64,000 bases of DNA, taken from NCBI RefSeq assembly GCF_016901225.1, contig NZ_JAFEUL010000010.1, forward strand, positions 62,001 to 126,000. The letters run 5' to 3'. The translations under genes and the position numbers were made by a program. The notes under the pieces were generated by a model. The model had not been told where the DNA came from. It did no database searches and worked only from the letters and a program-made list of their open reading frames with translations. Positions 46,150 to 55,311 of the stretch are shown here, in pieces; position 1 is the first letter of the stretch; each line of letters opens with the position of its first letter. Source of the DNA: Actibacterium sp. 188UL27-1 (GTDB taxonomy: Bacteria > Pseudomonadota > Alphaproteobacteria > Rhodobacterales > Rhodobacteraceae).

Positions 46150-46579
46150 GGCGTTTTGCACTGCCTTGGATCAGGTATCGCTGCCTGAAACCAGCGATTT
46201 CAACGCGGTAGCGTTAAGTGATGCCTGATGCGGGAACCCTTGCGCGCACCACTTCAGGGCGCGGGGGGCGAGGTAGGATGGAGACCTGCCCCCCGCTCAC
46301 ACCGCCAGAAAAGGGCCGCCCATGCGGGTGCCGCAGACGATGTTTCGGTCAGCCCCGACATGCAAACATACAGCGATAACCGGGGCGAATACGCGCAAGG
46401 TACCATGTGCCAGGATGCCCTTCTGGGCCCGTGTCGTGATCCGTGCGGGATCAGGATTTGCGCGCCGCCAACCGCCCGTTTCAAAACCCGACCCGTATGG
46501 AATATGTGGCATTTTCCACCCGTCGAGCCAAAACACGGCCTCTCACGAAGCTGTTAGACTGGGGGGCGGCCCCGGCTGC
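46150..46579. other. gap between thioesterase and response regulator genes
   Basis: 430 bases between two convergent genes. No supported coding sequence; open frames on both strands lack a start context. A small hairpin AACGC-GGTA-GCGTT lies at 46202-46215, with further short inverted repeats just before it (CGCTG/CAGCG near 46180), which may end the ileS-thioesterase transcript. Confidence 0.5.
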
Positions 46580-47251
46580 CTATTCAAAACGATAGCCGAT
46601 GTTGCGCAGGGTTACGATCCGGTCCGCCTCATCCCCCAGTTTGCGGCGCAGCCGCCCGACATAGACATCCACCACATTCGTCATGGGATCGGCATTCATA
46701 CCCCAGACGGTGTTCAGGATCCGCTCCCGCGACAGAACCCGACCGGGATTTGACAGAAACAGCAGCAACAGATCGCGTTCCTTGCTGGACAGATCCAGAT
46801 TTTTGTCACCAACCGTGACGATCAGGGATGTCTTGTCAAACGTGATGGTGCCATGGGACAGGACCTGCCGATCCTCGGTCTCGGTATATTTGCCAGCGCG
46901 GCGGTGCAGCGCTTCGATCCGGGCCACCAGCTCATCAAAGTCAAAGGGTTTGGGCAGATAATCATCGGCCCCCACCCTCAATCCATCCACACGTTCTTCG
47001 GTTGCATCCAGCGCGCTAAGCATCAGGATCGGCGTTATGTTCTTGCGCGCCCGGACCTTGCGACACACGTCATGGCCGCTGACCCCGGGCAGCATCAGGT
47101 CCAGCAGAACCACATCAAAGCTGTATTGCTCCAGGAACTCGATACCCGTCTCGCCATCCGGCGCATGTTGTACCGACCAACCCTCCGCCGACAATCCGCG
47201 CCTGACAAAATCGGCCACCCGCATTTCATCTTCGATCAGCAATATGTTCAT
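46580..47251 (-). CDS. OmpR-family response regulator
   Basis: 223 aa. Receiver domain with the acidic pocket (Asp8, Glu9), phospho-acceptor Asp51 and Lys101; C-terminal winged helix with LSSKERDLLLLFLSNPGRVLSRERIL and VVDVYVGRLRRKLGD. The second of two adjacent ATGs (47251) is chosen: GGAGG lies six bases before it but only three before the first. That ribosome site is in the 3' arm of a hairpin (47258-47280). Last gene of the four-gene operon with the histidine kinase. Targets unknown. Confidence 0.93.
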   Translation of the reverse strand: MNILLIEDEMRVADFVRRGLSAEGWSVQHAPDGETGIEFLEQYSFDVVLLDLMLPGVSGHDVCRKVRARKNITPILMLSALDATEERVDGLRVGADDYLPKPFDFDELVARIEALHRRAGKYTETEDRQVLSHGTITFDKTSLIVTVGDKNLDLSSKERDLLLLFLSNPGRVLSRERILNTVWGMNADPMTNVVDVYVGRLRRKLGDEADRIVTLRNIGYRFE

Positions 47252-47257
47252 CATCCG

Positions 47258-47280
47258 CCTCCAACTTTGCTTGTTGGAGG
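47258..47280 (-). promoter_or_regulatory. hairpin sequestering the response regulator ribosome site
   Basis: On the minus strand: CCTCCAAC-AAGCAAA-GTTGGAGG, an eight-base perfect stem whose 3' arm contains the Shine-Dalgarno sequence GGAGG of the regulator gene, followed by CGG and the start codons. The structure would block initiation unless opened, by ribosomes coming from the kinase gene, heat, or a factor. A T run lies before it, not after, so it is not a terminator for this strand. Confidence 0.6.
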
Positions 47281-47326
47281 AAAAAAGCTTTATTGGCCAG
47301 CACACCATACGGGTCGGGTTTAGAAG

Positions 47327-47345
47327 CCTTGCGTTTTACGCAGGG
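47327..47345 (-). terminator. hairpin directly after the histidine kinase stop
   Basis: CCCTGCG-TAAAA-CGCAAGG on the minus strand (one G-T pair), beginning two bases past the kinase stop codon at 47347. No T run. May reduce transcription into the regulator gene or stabilise the upstream mRNA. Confidence 0.4.
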
Positions 47346-47346
47346 T

Positions 47347-48975
47347 TTATGGGCTTAAACTGCCGGTATAGGGCTGGTTTACGCCGTTGATTTTTGGGGT
47401 TTGGGCAGTGTCCGTCGAAATCAGGCTGACCGGCTTTCGTTTTGGCAATCTCAGGTTGACCTGCAGACCGCTTTCCGGTCCGTTTTGCAACTCGACCGTG
47501 CCGCCATGGGCCTCCATGATCGAGCGGACAATGGGCAGGCCCAGACCCGTACCTTCATCATCACCGCGCGAGGCATTGTTGCCACGAAAAAAACGGTCAA
47601 AGGCCTGGGCACGATCCGCGTCGCTCATGCCGGGGCCGTTATCCTCGACGATGATGTGCAGATGATCGGAAGTCTCGTTCAGGCGGGCCACGATATCGGG
47701 TCCGCCATAGCGGCGCGCATTCTGAAAAACCGCCAGCAGGCATTGCCGCATCCGAACGGCATCGACACGCACCCGGGGTTCCGTTTCCAACTCATCGATC
47801 AAATCGACCTTGCCAGGAAAGATATCGATCGCCTCCTTCAGGATCACGCGCATGTTGATGTTTTGCAGCTCAAGGCGCAGTTGATCGGCCTCCTGCCGGG
47901 CCACCAGCAACATGTCATTGACGATCCGAACGGTGTGACGGGCCGATTCCTTGATCCGCGACAGAGCGTCGGCATAAACCGCAATCGGCTGATCGCCGTG
48001 GCGCAGCGTGACCTCGGCTTCCCCCTGGATGATCGTCAGGGGCGTGCGCAATTCATGGCTGATATCGGCCATCAGTTGACGGCGGTTCTTCTCGTTCTGC
48101 TCAATGCGCCTCAACAGGGTTTCCAACTCGTTGGTACGGGCGCTCACCATGCTTTCCAATCGGTCCCTGTGCTCTTTGCGGCTGACCTCTTTCACCATCA
48201 GCCCCGCAGCCATGTCATTCAAAACAGCACCCAGTTCCTGAAACTCCTTGCCGCCGCCGACCCGCACGTCGCGCGAAAACTGCCCGGCTTCAAACTGCCG
48301 GACAACAGAGACCAAACGGTCCAGGGGCTGCCGGATCAACCACCGAAACGACATGGTGGAGATCACAAGAAAAGCCAGCGCCAGGATCACGCTGGTGATC
48401 ACCGCCTGTCGGCTGGCAGCCCGAAACGCAGCGGCCTCCGCCGTCGTCTCTTCAACTTCTTCCCGTTCTTCGGCCAGCGCCTCATTGATCATGCTGGACA
48501 GGGAGATGTCGATCTGCCGATCCAGAATATCGACCAACCGCTCGGTGCGCGCCTCGGTGCCCAGCGGTTGTTTCGTGCTTGATAGGCTGGACAGGGCCGA
48601 GGTCAGGCGGGTCACCTCCGTCTCGATCCGCGCGAGCTGGGCAAGCTCTTCGATTTCCTCCTCGCCCACAAGCTCGATCTCCCGCCCGATGGCCGCGCGA
48701 ATGACGGAAATGTCATTGGCGATCAGGCGGCCCAGTTCCTCTTCCAGCTTGCCCCGGTCCCGGTCGCCGATCAGCAACGCATCGGCATGCTGCTTGAGCA
48801 ACTGATAGGTATGCGACTGCAAGGACAGATGCGCGTGATAGGAGGTCTGCGCCAGGTCGATCCGCGCATCCCAGAACCGGGTGCGTTCCAGGTTCCACAG
48901 CGTGATTGTGGACAGCAGCAGGATGATCGCCACATAGAAGGCGCCATACAGGCGAAACAGATGAGTGATACGCAT
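47347..48975 (-). CDS. sensor histidine kinase
   Basis: 542 aa. Membrane helix 1 at about 10-28, a periplasmic domain of 160 residues (29-189) predicted almost wholly helical and rich in Glu/Arg, helix 2 at about 190-210, HAMP (211-262), a coiled segment, the HisKA domain with phospho-acceptor His307 in DISHELRTPL, and the HATPase domain (N box FQNARRYGG, VEDNGPGM, EGTGLGLPIV). No known ligand domain outside. The ATG at 48975 begins the first helix properly. Thirteen bases after the ABC-like gene; partner of the following OmpR-type regulator. Confidence 0.92.
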   Translation of the reverse strand: MRITHLFRLYGAFYVAIILLLSTITLWNLERTRFWDARIDLAQTSYHAHLSLQSHTYQLLKQHADALLIGDRDRGKLEEELGRLIANDISVIRAAIGREIELVGEEEIEELAQLARIETEVTRLTSALSSLSSTKQPLGTEARTERLVDILDRQIDISLSSMINEALAEEREEVEETTAEAAAFRAASRQAVITSVILALAFLVISTMSFRWLIRQPLDRLVSVVRQFEAGQFSRDVRVGGGKEFQELGAVLNDMAAGLMVKEVSRKEHRDRLESMVSARTNELETLLRRIEQNEKNRRQLMADISHELRTPLTIIQGEAEVTLRHGDQPIAVYADALSRIKESARHTVRIVNDMLLVARQEADQLRLELQNINMRVILKEAIDIFPGKVDLIDELETEPRVRVDAVRMRQCLLAVFQNARRYGGPDIVARLNETSDHLHIIVEDNGPGMSDADRAQAFDRFFRGNNASRGDDEGTGLGLPIVRSIMEAHGGTVELQNGPESGLQVNLRLPKRKPVSLISTDTAQTPKINGVNQPYTGSLSP

Positions 48976-48988
48976 GTCGGTGATCCGT

Positions 48989-50581
48989 TCAGCGTGTTTT
49001 CGTAGGGGCGGCTGGCGCAACAGGCACCAACGCCGTCCAGGTGTCTAGGTCAAATGTCGCGTTTGACCCTTCATCCTCCCCAGGGGGGCCGGTAAAGACC
49101 AGTGTCGCATTGGTGCGGCTGCGCAGCAGGTCCAACATCTCACCCCCCTCCGGATCAGCCCAAAGCCGATTGGTATCGACGACGATCAGATCGGGTTGGG
49201 ACAGGGCCGCGCGGGTCAGATCCACGCGCAGGCCTTCGCCATCGGACATGTTGCGGGCCGCTTCGCTGATGCGGCCTTGAATGCCGCCAAGACGTTCGAT
49301 CAGGGCACCAAGCCCAAACAGGATGGCCATCGTATGAACCTCACGACTATGGGGACGGGGGGACAGCCCCAGGGACAGGACGCGGCGCAGGCTGCCCTGC
49401 AGCGCGACAGGTGTGTTGCCGATAAAGGCGATGCGGGGCAGGGGGGCGGTTTGCCCATCATAAGACACGCGCAGATCGTCACCTTGATCCAGCCCCGCAA
49501 GGGCGGTGGCCAGGATAGACTTGCCCGATCCACCCCGCCCGGCGATCTTAACCCTGTGGCGGGCCGGGATGCTCAACGCGATGGGACGGTTGTTCACGAC
49601 CCCTTCGACACGCACGGCGACGGGGCGGCCCCGGCGTTCTATCGTGCGCCGTTGGCTGGGTCCGTTCAGCAGCACCAGCGCTTTTTCCCGGGCAATCCGC
49701 CAGGCGCAAAGCTGATCCCAGGCATCCGACAATTGCTGCAGCGGAAGGGTCAGCAATGCCAGAAATGCCAAACACGCAGCGGCTGTCCCGGGGGCGATGC
49801 CCGCCGTGCCCGTCGTCCACAGGATGGCAGCCCCACCCAGCGCCGCCCCGATCTGCGGAAACAGGCGCAAGGTGCCGGCAAGGCCGGTCCGGGCCAGGGC
49901 GTTGTCGCGTAGTTTCACGCCATTCTCCGCCAGATCCGACAGTTCCCGGTCTGTCCGGTCCAGCAGGTCCAGTTCGGGGGAAATCGCGATCCGCTCCATC
50001 ATCTGGATCGAGATGCCGGCCCGCCGGGACCGCAGCTTGCGATGGCGGCGCTGCAAACCGACGGCGGCGATCAGCATGAGCAAAAGCGACAGGCCCAGCG
50101 GCAGGATCCCAGCAACCGCCAATCGCGGATCCATCAACCACAAGACAATGGCCGCACCGGGCAGGATGCAGATCGCGGCGATCGTGCGCGGTAGGCCCTT
50201 GCCAAACCAGTTGCGCGCAGCCGACAGATCACCGACGAAACGCAGCGATAGCGCGCCCACCCGTCGTTCTGCGACGGCGCGCCGCGACATGCCTGCAAGA
50301 TGGGCATAAAGCCTCAGCCGCAAACCATTGGCATAGCTTTGCCCCAGGGCCTCCGCCCGCCAGCGCGCGATGAATTCCAGCAATGCAGCGGCCAAGCCGG
50401 CACCGATGAGCCGGATCAGAATGTCCGGCGTGGGGGCATGGCCGTCATGCAGGCTGATGAATGCGGCCCGGGTGGCAAACGCGCCGATACCCAAGGCAAC
50501 AGCCTGACCCATGCCAAACAGCGGAAGGAGGACCGCATCGATCATGCGATCCTCCGCAATCACCCGGGGAAGGAGGGTCAT
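48989..50581 (-). CDS. ABC-exporter-like protein with degenerate ATPase domain
   Basis: 530 aa: an N-terminal six-helix exporter domain (about 15-300, CydD/CydC-like layout) and a C-terminal nucleotide-binding domain. Walker A is intact (GRGGSGKS, 348-355). Other sites are not: the Q-loop reads FIGNTP (Asn389), the signature is MSDGE (445-449) instead of LSGGQ, Walker B ends VVD469-T470 without the catalytic Glu, the D-loop is LWAD, and the switch His is missing (FTGPPG, 497-501). ATP may bind but hydrolysis is doubtful. Start at 50581 overlaps the stop of the P-loop gene by four bases, confirming coupling. Sits directly before the histidine kinase. Confidence 0.85.
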   Translation of the reverse strand: MTLLPRVIAEDRMIDAVLLPLFGMGQAVALGIGAFATRAAFISLHDGHAPTPDILIRLIGAGLAAALLEFIARWRAEALGQSYANGLRLRLYAHLAGMSRRAVAERRVGALSLRFVGDLSAARNWFGKGLPRTIAAICILPGAAIVLWLMDPRLAVAGILPLGLSLLLMLIAAVGLQRRHRKLRSRRAGISIQMMERIAISPELDLLDRTDRELSDLAENGVKLRDNALARTGLAGTLRLFPQIGAALGGAAILWTTGTAGIAPGTAAACLAFLALLTLPLQQLSDAWDQLCAWRIAREKALVLLNGPSQRRTIERRGRPVAVRVEGVVNNRPIALSIPARHRVKIAGRGGSGKSILATALAGLDQGDDLRVSYDGQTAPLPRIAFIGNTPVALQGSLRRVLSLGLSPRPHSREVHTMAILFGLGALIERLGGIQGRISEAARNMSDGEGLRVDLTRAALSQPDLIVVDTNRLWADPEGGEMLDLLRSRTNATLVFTGPPGEDEGSNATFDLDTWTALVPVAPAAPTKTR

Positions 50582-51642
50582 GCCGCGGCAAAGCCCTTGG
50601 CCCGCCGCATCAACGGCTCCACATGGCCCGCAATCGCGTGACCATCCCACAGCTCCTCGCGGGACAGGATCGGCAAACCGGTCACATCCGCAGCCTCCGC
50701 CGTGGCAAGGGGGGATAGAGTGAGCATGCCCGAGATCGCGAACGGGCTGAACCCATGGCGCTCGAGCACGGTGACACCGCCCAGCGCGCTCAGCGCGTCG
50801 GGGGCCGCAAACAGAATACCGTCCAGCCGGTTGCGGATGCGTGACTGGTTCAGGATCGCCCGCGTTTCCTGCTGAAAGACGCCATCGGCAATCTCGACCA
50901 CCACGATCTGGGCGCCGTCCTGCGCCGCCGTGGCCACAAGCGTATCAAAGCCCTGCTCCACCTTTTCCAGCGGCATCCTATAGGTCGTCGCCATGCCGAC
51001 ATCGGTGAAGTCGGTCACGGGCACGCCGGCATCTTCAAAGGCGTTGTAATCGCCAAAGGCGCCGGTCCCTGTCGCCTTGACTCCCGCCACGGTATAACCC
51101 GCCTGCTTTAGCCCATGGGCCAGGCTTGCGGCGGCAGTGGTCTTGCCCGAATTCATTGATGCACCAAACACACCCAGAACAGTCACATCATCATTGGCGG
51201 CAATCGGGGGCAAGGCATAGTCGGCGACATTGATCACGTTGCCCATGGCCGTCTTCAAAAGGCCAAGCGGCAACAGGCTGGTGGGCTCCTCCATTCGGGC
51301 ATGGGCCGCTTCGATCGTTCCTGCGACACCGCCACCGGCCGCCAGTTGCAGGATGCCGTTGCTGACCTCTGCCTTGGCCATGAACTGATCCGGTGCATAC
51401 CGGTCGCCCAGGCACACCACCACCAGATCACCGGGATAGCTCAGAGAGGCGCGGCGCTCCGCCAGTTGCAGCTTCTTGTGCTGGCCCACTTCCAGGATCT
51501 GGCACAGCACCAGATCACCGGCCCGGGCCTGCTCGTATTGCGTACTCAGCGCCGCCACATCCGCGCGATCCACGCGCCGCGTCGTGAACGCCCATTTTGC
51601 ATTTTCACAAAGGGCGTGGTCGAAACTCTGCATCAATGTCAT
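50578..51642 (-). CDS. P-loop protein of unknown family
   Basis: 354 aa, cytoplasmic. The first 110 residues look like a small beta-rich domain (LVLCQILEVGQHKKLQL, DLVVVCLGDRYAP). A P-loop follows at 161-169 (ASMNSGKTT), then VAGVKATGTGAFGDYNAFEDAGV and IVVVEIADGVFQQET, which resemble the nucleotide-binding cores of MobB/CobQ/DUF1611-type proteins. I cannot name a family. First gene of the operon with the ABC-like protein and the two-component system; a terminator at 51785-51814 separates it from opgG, so the operon promoter should be in the 140 bases upstream of 51642. Confidence 0.8.
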   Translation of the reverse strand: MTLMQSFDHALCENAKWAFTTRRVDRADVAALSTQYEQARAGDLVLCQILEVGQHKKLQLAERRASLSYPGDLVVVCLGDRYAPDQFMAKAEVSNGILQLAAGGGVAGTIEAAHARMEEPTSLLPLGLLKTAMGNVINVADYALPPIAANDDVTVLGVFGASMNSGKTTAAASLAHGLKQAGYTVAGVKATGTGAFGDYNAFEDAGVPVTDFTDVGMATTYRMPLEKVEQGFDTLVATAAQDGAQIVVVEIADGVFQQETRAILNQSRIRNRLDGILFAAPDALSALGGVTVLERHGFSPFAISGMLTLSPLATAEAADVTGLPILSREELWDGHAIAGHVEPLMRRAKGFAAA

Positions 51643-51784
51643 GGGTCTGCTCCACCTGTTCAGTTGTTCAATGCAACCCTTATGGACCCGGCGACTGAAG
51701 CGGTTTGGAACGGGTGATGAATGTCAGGTCTCGGCCTAAATGAACGCCACATGAACGCAGGATCGGCCTGTGGTCAGACGCAAA

Positions 51785-51814
51785 ACGACCGGCGGATTTG
51801 CTCCGACCGGTCGT
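51785..51814 (-). terminator. intrinsic terminator after opgG
   Basis: Twelve-base stem with one bulged base: ACGACCGG-CGGA / TCCG-CCGGTCGT (51785-51796 with 51802-51814), loop of five. On the minus strand it is followed by TTTTGCG and lies 30 bases past the opgG stop. Confidence 0.75.
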
Positions 51815-51843
51815 CAAAATCGCGCCAGATCCCTTGACCCGTT

Positions 51844-53532
51844 CTAGTTGCTTTGGGCCTGCTCTGTCGTGTCGCTGACGGCTTCTTCGGTTGGCAGGTC
51901 GCGCACCCATTGATACAACCAGATCTCGGTCAGCTTGCGCCCGTATCCGGCGACATGGGCGCTCAGTTCGATCAGCTCTTCGTCCCCGCCATCGATGTCG
52001 ATCACCAGTCGCCAGATGCCTGTCCCGACCTCGGCCAGGTTTTCGCTTTCCGGCACCTTGAACAGCACGACATTGTCGATCTTCCCGGCAGAGGCAGAGA
52101 TAACGGGCTCAAATTCCGTATCCTCGGGAGAGGCACCCAGCAGGCCACCACGGAAATCCACGACGAACTTGCGCAGGTTGGGGTTGGTGATCGGCACGCC
52201 AGCGGGGCCGCCATGCCCGGCGCGGGTGCTGCTGATCCACGCCATCTCGTCTTCTGGATTGGGGCTCAGTGCGCCCCAATGCATCCGGTATCGGAATGTC
52301 TTGGCCTCGCCGGCCACCGGCGCCTGATCGGGCACCCAGAACAAGACGATATTGTCGTCAATTTCCAACTCCGCCGGGATCTCCACCAGGCGAACGGCGC
52401 CCGGGCCCCAATCCTCCAGTGGCTCGACCATGACCGAGGGGCGATCATGATAACGCGCCCCGGCATCCTGATAGTCCTCGTAGGCGCGGTCCCGCTGGAT
52501 CAAGCCAAAGGCGCGCAGATCGCTTTCGGCGAAATAGGACCCAGCCACGCGCGATGGGTTGTTCAGTGGCCGCAACAGCACATCGCCATCGCCCCGGACG
52601 ATCCGCAATGCATCACTGTCATGCACCTGCGGGCGATAGTCGTCAAAGTCGCGCTCGCTGTGTTCGGAATAAAAGAACATCGATGTCAGCGGTGCCAATC
52701 CCAACTGCTTGATATCCTCGCGAAAGAAAATCTCAGCCTCGACATCAACCACCGTATCGGCCCCGGGATGGATCTCGAACCGGTAGGCGCCCGTCAGCGA
52801 CGGGCTGTCCATCGCGGCATAGACCACCAGGTGTTGCTGGCCATGGGCGGGCCGCTCTACCCAAAATTCGGAAAAGCGCGGAAATTCCTCTGGCCCTTCC
52901 AGCCAGGTGTTCAATGCCAGCCCCCGTGCTGACAGGCCATAGCTGTTGGCCCGGCCAAGGGCACGGAAATAACTTGCCCCCTGAAAGACGACCAACTCAT
53001 CCATCAGATCGGCGCGGTTCAGCGGGTGATTCACACGCAGCCCCGCAATGCCCGGCAGCACCTCATGTTCCGGGATCTGCGCATCCAGACCGTTCATGTA
53101 TTCGAAATCATCGGTCGAAAACATCATCTCGTGGGCGCGCCCGTCGATGACCTCATGCAGGCGGATCGGCGTGCTGTAAAGCCAACCGGGATGGAACGGA
53201 TGCAATTGAAAAGCCAGATCCGTATCGCTCCACCGTGCACCATCGGGGCGCGACCGGATGTTGCGATAACCGTCGTAATCCAACTCTGCTGCGAAACTGT
53301 CCAGGGGCTCGGGTTCCGCATCGGGCTGGCTGGCCTTATCGCGCATCATCGCCTTGAGCAGGTCAAACGAAAAGGCGGGCTGCCCTGTCTCCTCCACGGC
53401 CACGGGCGCGCTGGGTTCAGTCGCGGTCTGGGCCAGGACCGGGCTGGTCGACAAGGCCGCAGCCCCCGCCGTGCCCAACAGATATTTCAATACGGTGCGG
53501 CGCCGCGCATCTGCGCTTCGATCAATCGTCAT
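51844..53532 (-). CDS. periplasmic glucan biosynthesis protein, OpgG/OpgD family
   Basis: 562 aa. Tat signal (ARRRTVLKYLLG at 9-20, then AAALSTSPVLAQ). The body matches MdoG/OpgG: FSFDLLKAMMRDKA, FQLHPFHPGWLYS, the substrate-site-like YFRALGRANSYGLSARGLA, SMFFYSEH, and RPLNNPSRVAGSYF. Acts in the synthesis of osmoregulated periplasmic glucans. The Tat signal resembles OpgD more than OpgG, but the two are hard to separate by sequence. No opgH glycosyltransferase lies in the window. Divergent from the alpha/beta hydrolase gene; followed by a terminator. Confidence 0.9.
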   Translation of the reverse strand: MTIDRSADARRRTVLKYLLGTAGAAALSTSPVLAQTATEPSAPVAVEETGQPAFSFDLLKAMMRDKASQPDAEPEPLDSFAAELDYDGYRNIRSRPDGARWSDTDLAFQLHPFHPGWLYSTPIRLHEVIDGRAHEMMFSTDDFEYMNGLDAQIPEHEVLPGIAGLRVNHPLNRADLMDELVVFQGASYFRALGRANSYGLSARGLALNTWLEGPEEFPRFSEFWVERPAHGQQHLVVYAAMDSPSLTGAYRFEIHPGADTVVDVEAEIFFREDIKQLGLAPLTSMFFYSEHSERDFDDYRPQVHDSDALRIVRGDGDVLLRPLNNPSRVAGSYFAESDLRAFGLIQRDRAYEDYQDAGARYHDRPSVMVEPLEDWGPGAVRLVEIPAELEIDDNIVLFWVPDQAPVAGEAKTFRYRMHWGALSPNPEDEMAWISSTRAGHGGPAGVPITNPNLRKFVVDFRGGLLGASPEDTEFEPVISASAGKIDNVVLFKVPESENLAEVGTGIWRLVIDIDGGDEELIELSAHVAGYGRKLTEIWLYQWVRDLPTEEAVSDTTEQAQSN

Positions 53533-53818
53533 ATTGTATTTTCCCCACTTGGTCCGCTGTTTTGCCAGCTTTCGGACCACCACGTCTCCTGAGATGTCGC
53601 AGCCATGGCGCCGACGCAAATACAAGCGCGGCAGCCGCGCCTCCAAGGCAACGAACCGCCGAGACTTGGGGTGCCCCTCCACCTGAACGCTGAATTTTGC
53701 CCGAAATTCCATCGATCTGTTGGCACTATCACCCCGAGTCGCTACCCTGATACCGTGCAGTGATCCGTATCGTCCGTCGCCAAAAACCACCAAAACCGTC
53801 GCATTCAGGAGCTGCCGC

Positions 53819-55141
53819 ATGTCCTTTTCCCTTTCCGTGGTCATGGGGTCTGTCCTCCTGATCTTTGCAGGTCCCGCCATGGCCCAACACCGCATCGACA
53901 CGCAGCGCCCCGATGCGCCGGAACAGGCTGCCTATGGCGATCTGCCCACCGGCATGCGCACGCTCGACCTGACCCATCCCGATCAGATCGACATCCTTGC
54001 CATCGATCCCGACGCGCCCAAACCAGATCCGCTGCCCCGCTATGACAGGCCCCTGACGGTCGAGATGTGGTATCCCGCCGCCCCAGGGGCAGAGGGCACG
54101 CGCCAGATGCAAACCTATTTGCGCGACGGCAAGACCCAGGTCACGCTTGCAGGGCGCGCAATCCGCGACGCGGCGCCTGCGCAAGGCGGCCCCTATCCGC
54201 TGGTGATTGTCTCCCACGGCTATCCGGGCAATCGGTTCCTGATGTCTCACCTCACCGACAATCTGGCGAGCAAGGGCTATGTCGTGGCCTCCATCGACCA
54301 TACCGACAGCACCTATCGCACCCAGGCGGCCTTCGGTTCGACCCTGGTGAACCGTCCCCTCGACCAGATCTTTGTTCTCAACGAACTGGCGCGCCTCGCT
54401 GGCGATCCGACCACGCCTTGGGCCGGACGGATCGATGTCGATCGCACCGCGATCATCGGCTATTCCATGGGTGGTTACGGCGCGATCATCGCGGCAGGCG
54501 GCGGTGTCACCGATGCGTCGGTGGGGTTTGAGTGGGGCGGGCCGCACGGAACACTGGCGGTCCACCAATCGGGCAGCGACAGTCATGCGGCACGGGCCGA
54601 TGACCGGATCAAAACCGCCATCGCCATTGGCCCCTGGGGCATGGCGCGGGGGGTCTGGGCAGCCGATGGTCTGGCGGGCATCAAGATCCCGATGCTTTAC
54701 ATCGCGGGGTCGGTCGATGATGTGTCGGGCTATGAGGATGGTGTTCGGGCGATCTGGCAGGCGACGTCAGGCGCGGATCGCGCACTTCTCACGTTCGACA
54801 ATGCCAATCACAATGCAGCCGCCCCAATGCCCGCCCCGCCCGAGGCAAACAGGGTCGACGATGATCTTGGCTTCAACCTGACCGAACATTACGCCGATCC
54901 TGTCTGGGACACGGTTCGCATGAACAACATCACCCAGCATTTCGTCACCGCCTGGCTGGGACAGCACCTGGGGCGCGATCCGACCATGGCCCCCGTCCTG
55001 ACCCTTGTTCCGCACTCCAACGATGCGGTCTGGTCCGTTGATGAGGAGGGGCACCCCAAGGCGGATCACAGCTATTGGGCGGGATTTCCCAATCGAACCG
55101 CCTCCGGTCTGCGGTTCGAGACATTGGTCAAGGGCGAATAA
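53819..55141 (+). CDS. secreted alpha/beta hydrolase
   Basis: 440 aa. Signal peptide (about 1-22), then an alpha/beta hydrolase with oxyanion motif SHGYPG (132-137) and nucleophile Ser216 in GYSMGG; a probable catalytic His near NANHNAA. Layout resembles platelet-activating-factor acetylhydrolase or dienelactone-hydrolase-like secreted esterases. Substrate unknown. AGGAG precedes the ATG at 53819; the upstream in-frame stretch is not coding. Confidence 0.85.
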   Translation: MSFSLSVVMGSVLLIFAGPAMAQHRIDTQRPDAPEQAAYGDLPTGMRTLDLTHPDQIDILAIDPDAPKPDPLPRYDRPLTVEMWYPAAPGAEGTRQMQTYLRDGKTQVTLAGRAIRDAAPAQGGPYPLVIVSHGYPGNRFLMSHLTDNLASKGYVVASIDHTDSTYRTQAAFGSTLVNRPLDQIFVLNELARLAGDPTTPWAGRIDVDRTAIIGYSMGGYGAIIAAGGGVTDASVGFEWGGPHGTLAVHQSGSDSHAARADDRIKTAIAIGPWGMARGVWAADGLAGIKIPMLYIAGSVDDVSGYEDGVRAIWQATSGADRALLTFDNANHNAAAPMPAPPEANRVDDDLGFNLTEHYADPVWDTVRMNNITQHFVTAWLGQHLGRDPTMAPVLTLVPHSNDAVWSVDEEGHPKADHSYWAGFPNRTASGLRFETLVKGE

Positions 55142-55311
55142 CCCCCGGTCCGGCCTCCATCCTACATCCCAAAGGGTCGATCTCGATTGCGGATATCTGA
55201 TCGCCGCCGGGCAAGGCGACCACAATGCCAATGGCCGTTCCGGGCTGGGCCGAAACAGCTATTGCTGCAAAAGCTCAACTATTTTGGGTCAATTTTCGTT
55301 TGGATACTGTG

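Noticed and set aside
46228-46557. Open frames on both strands in the gap before the response regulator
   Set aside because: No ribosome site, no conserved motif, and composition unlike neighbours.
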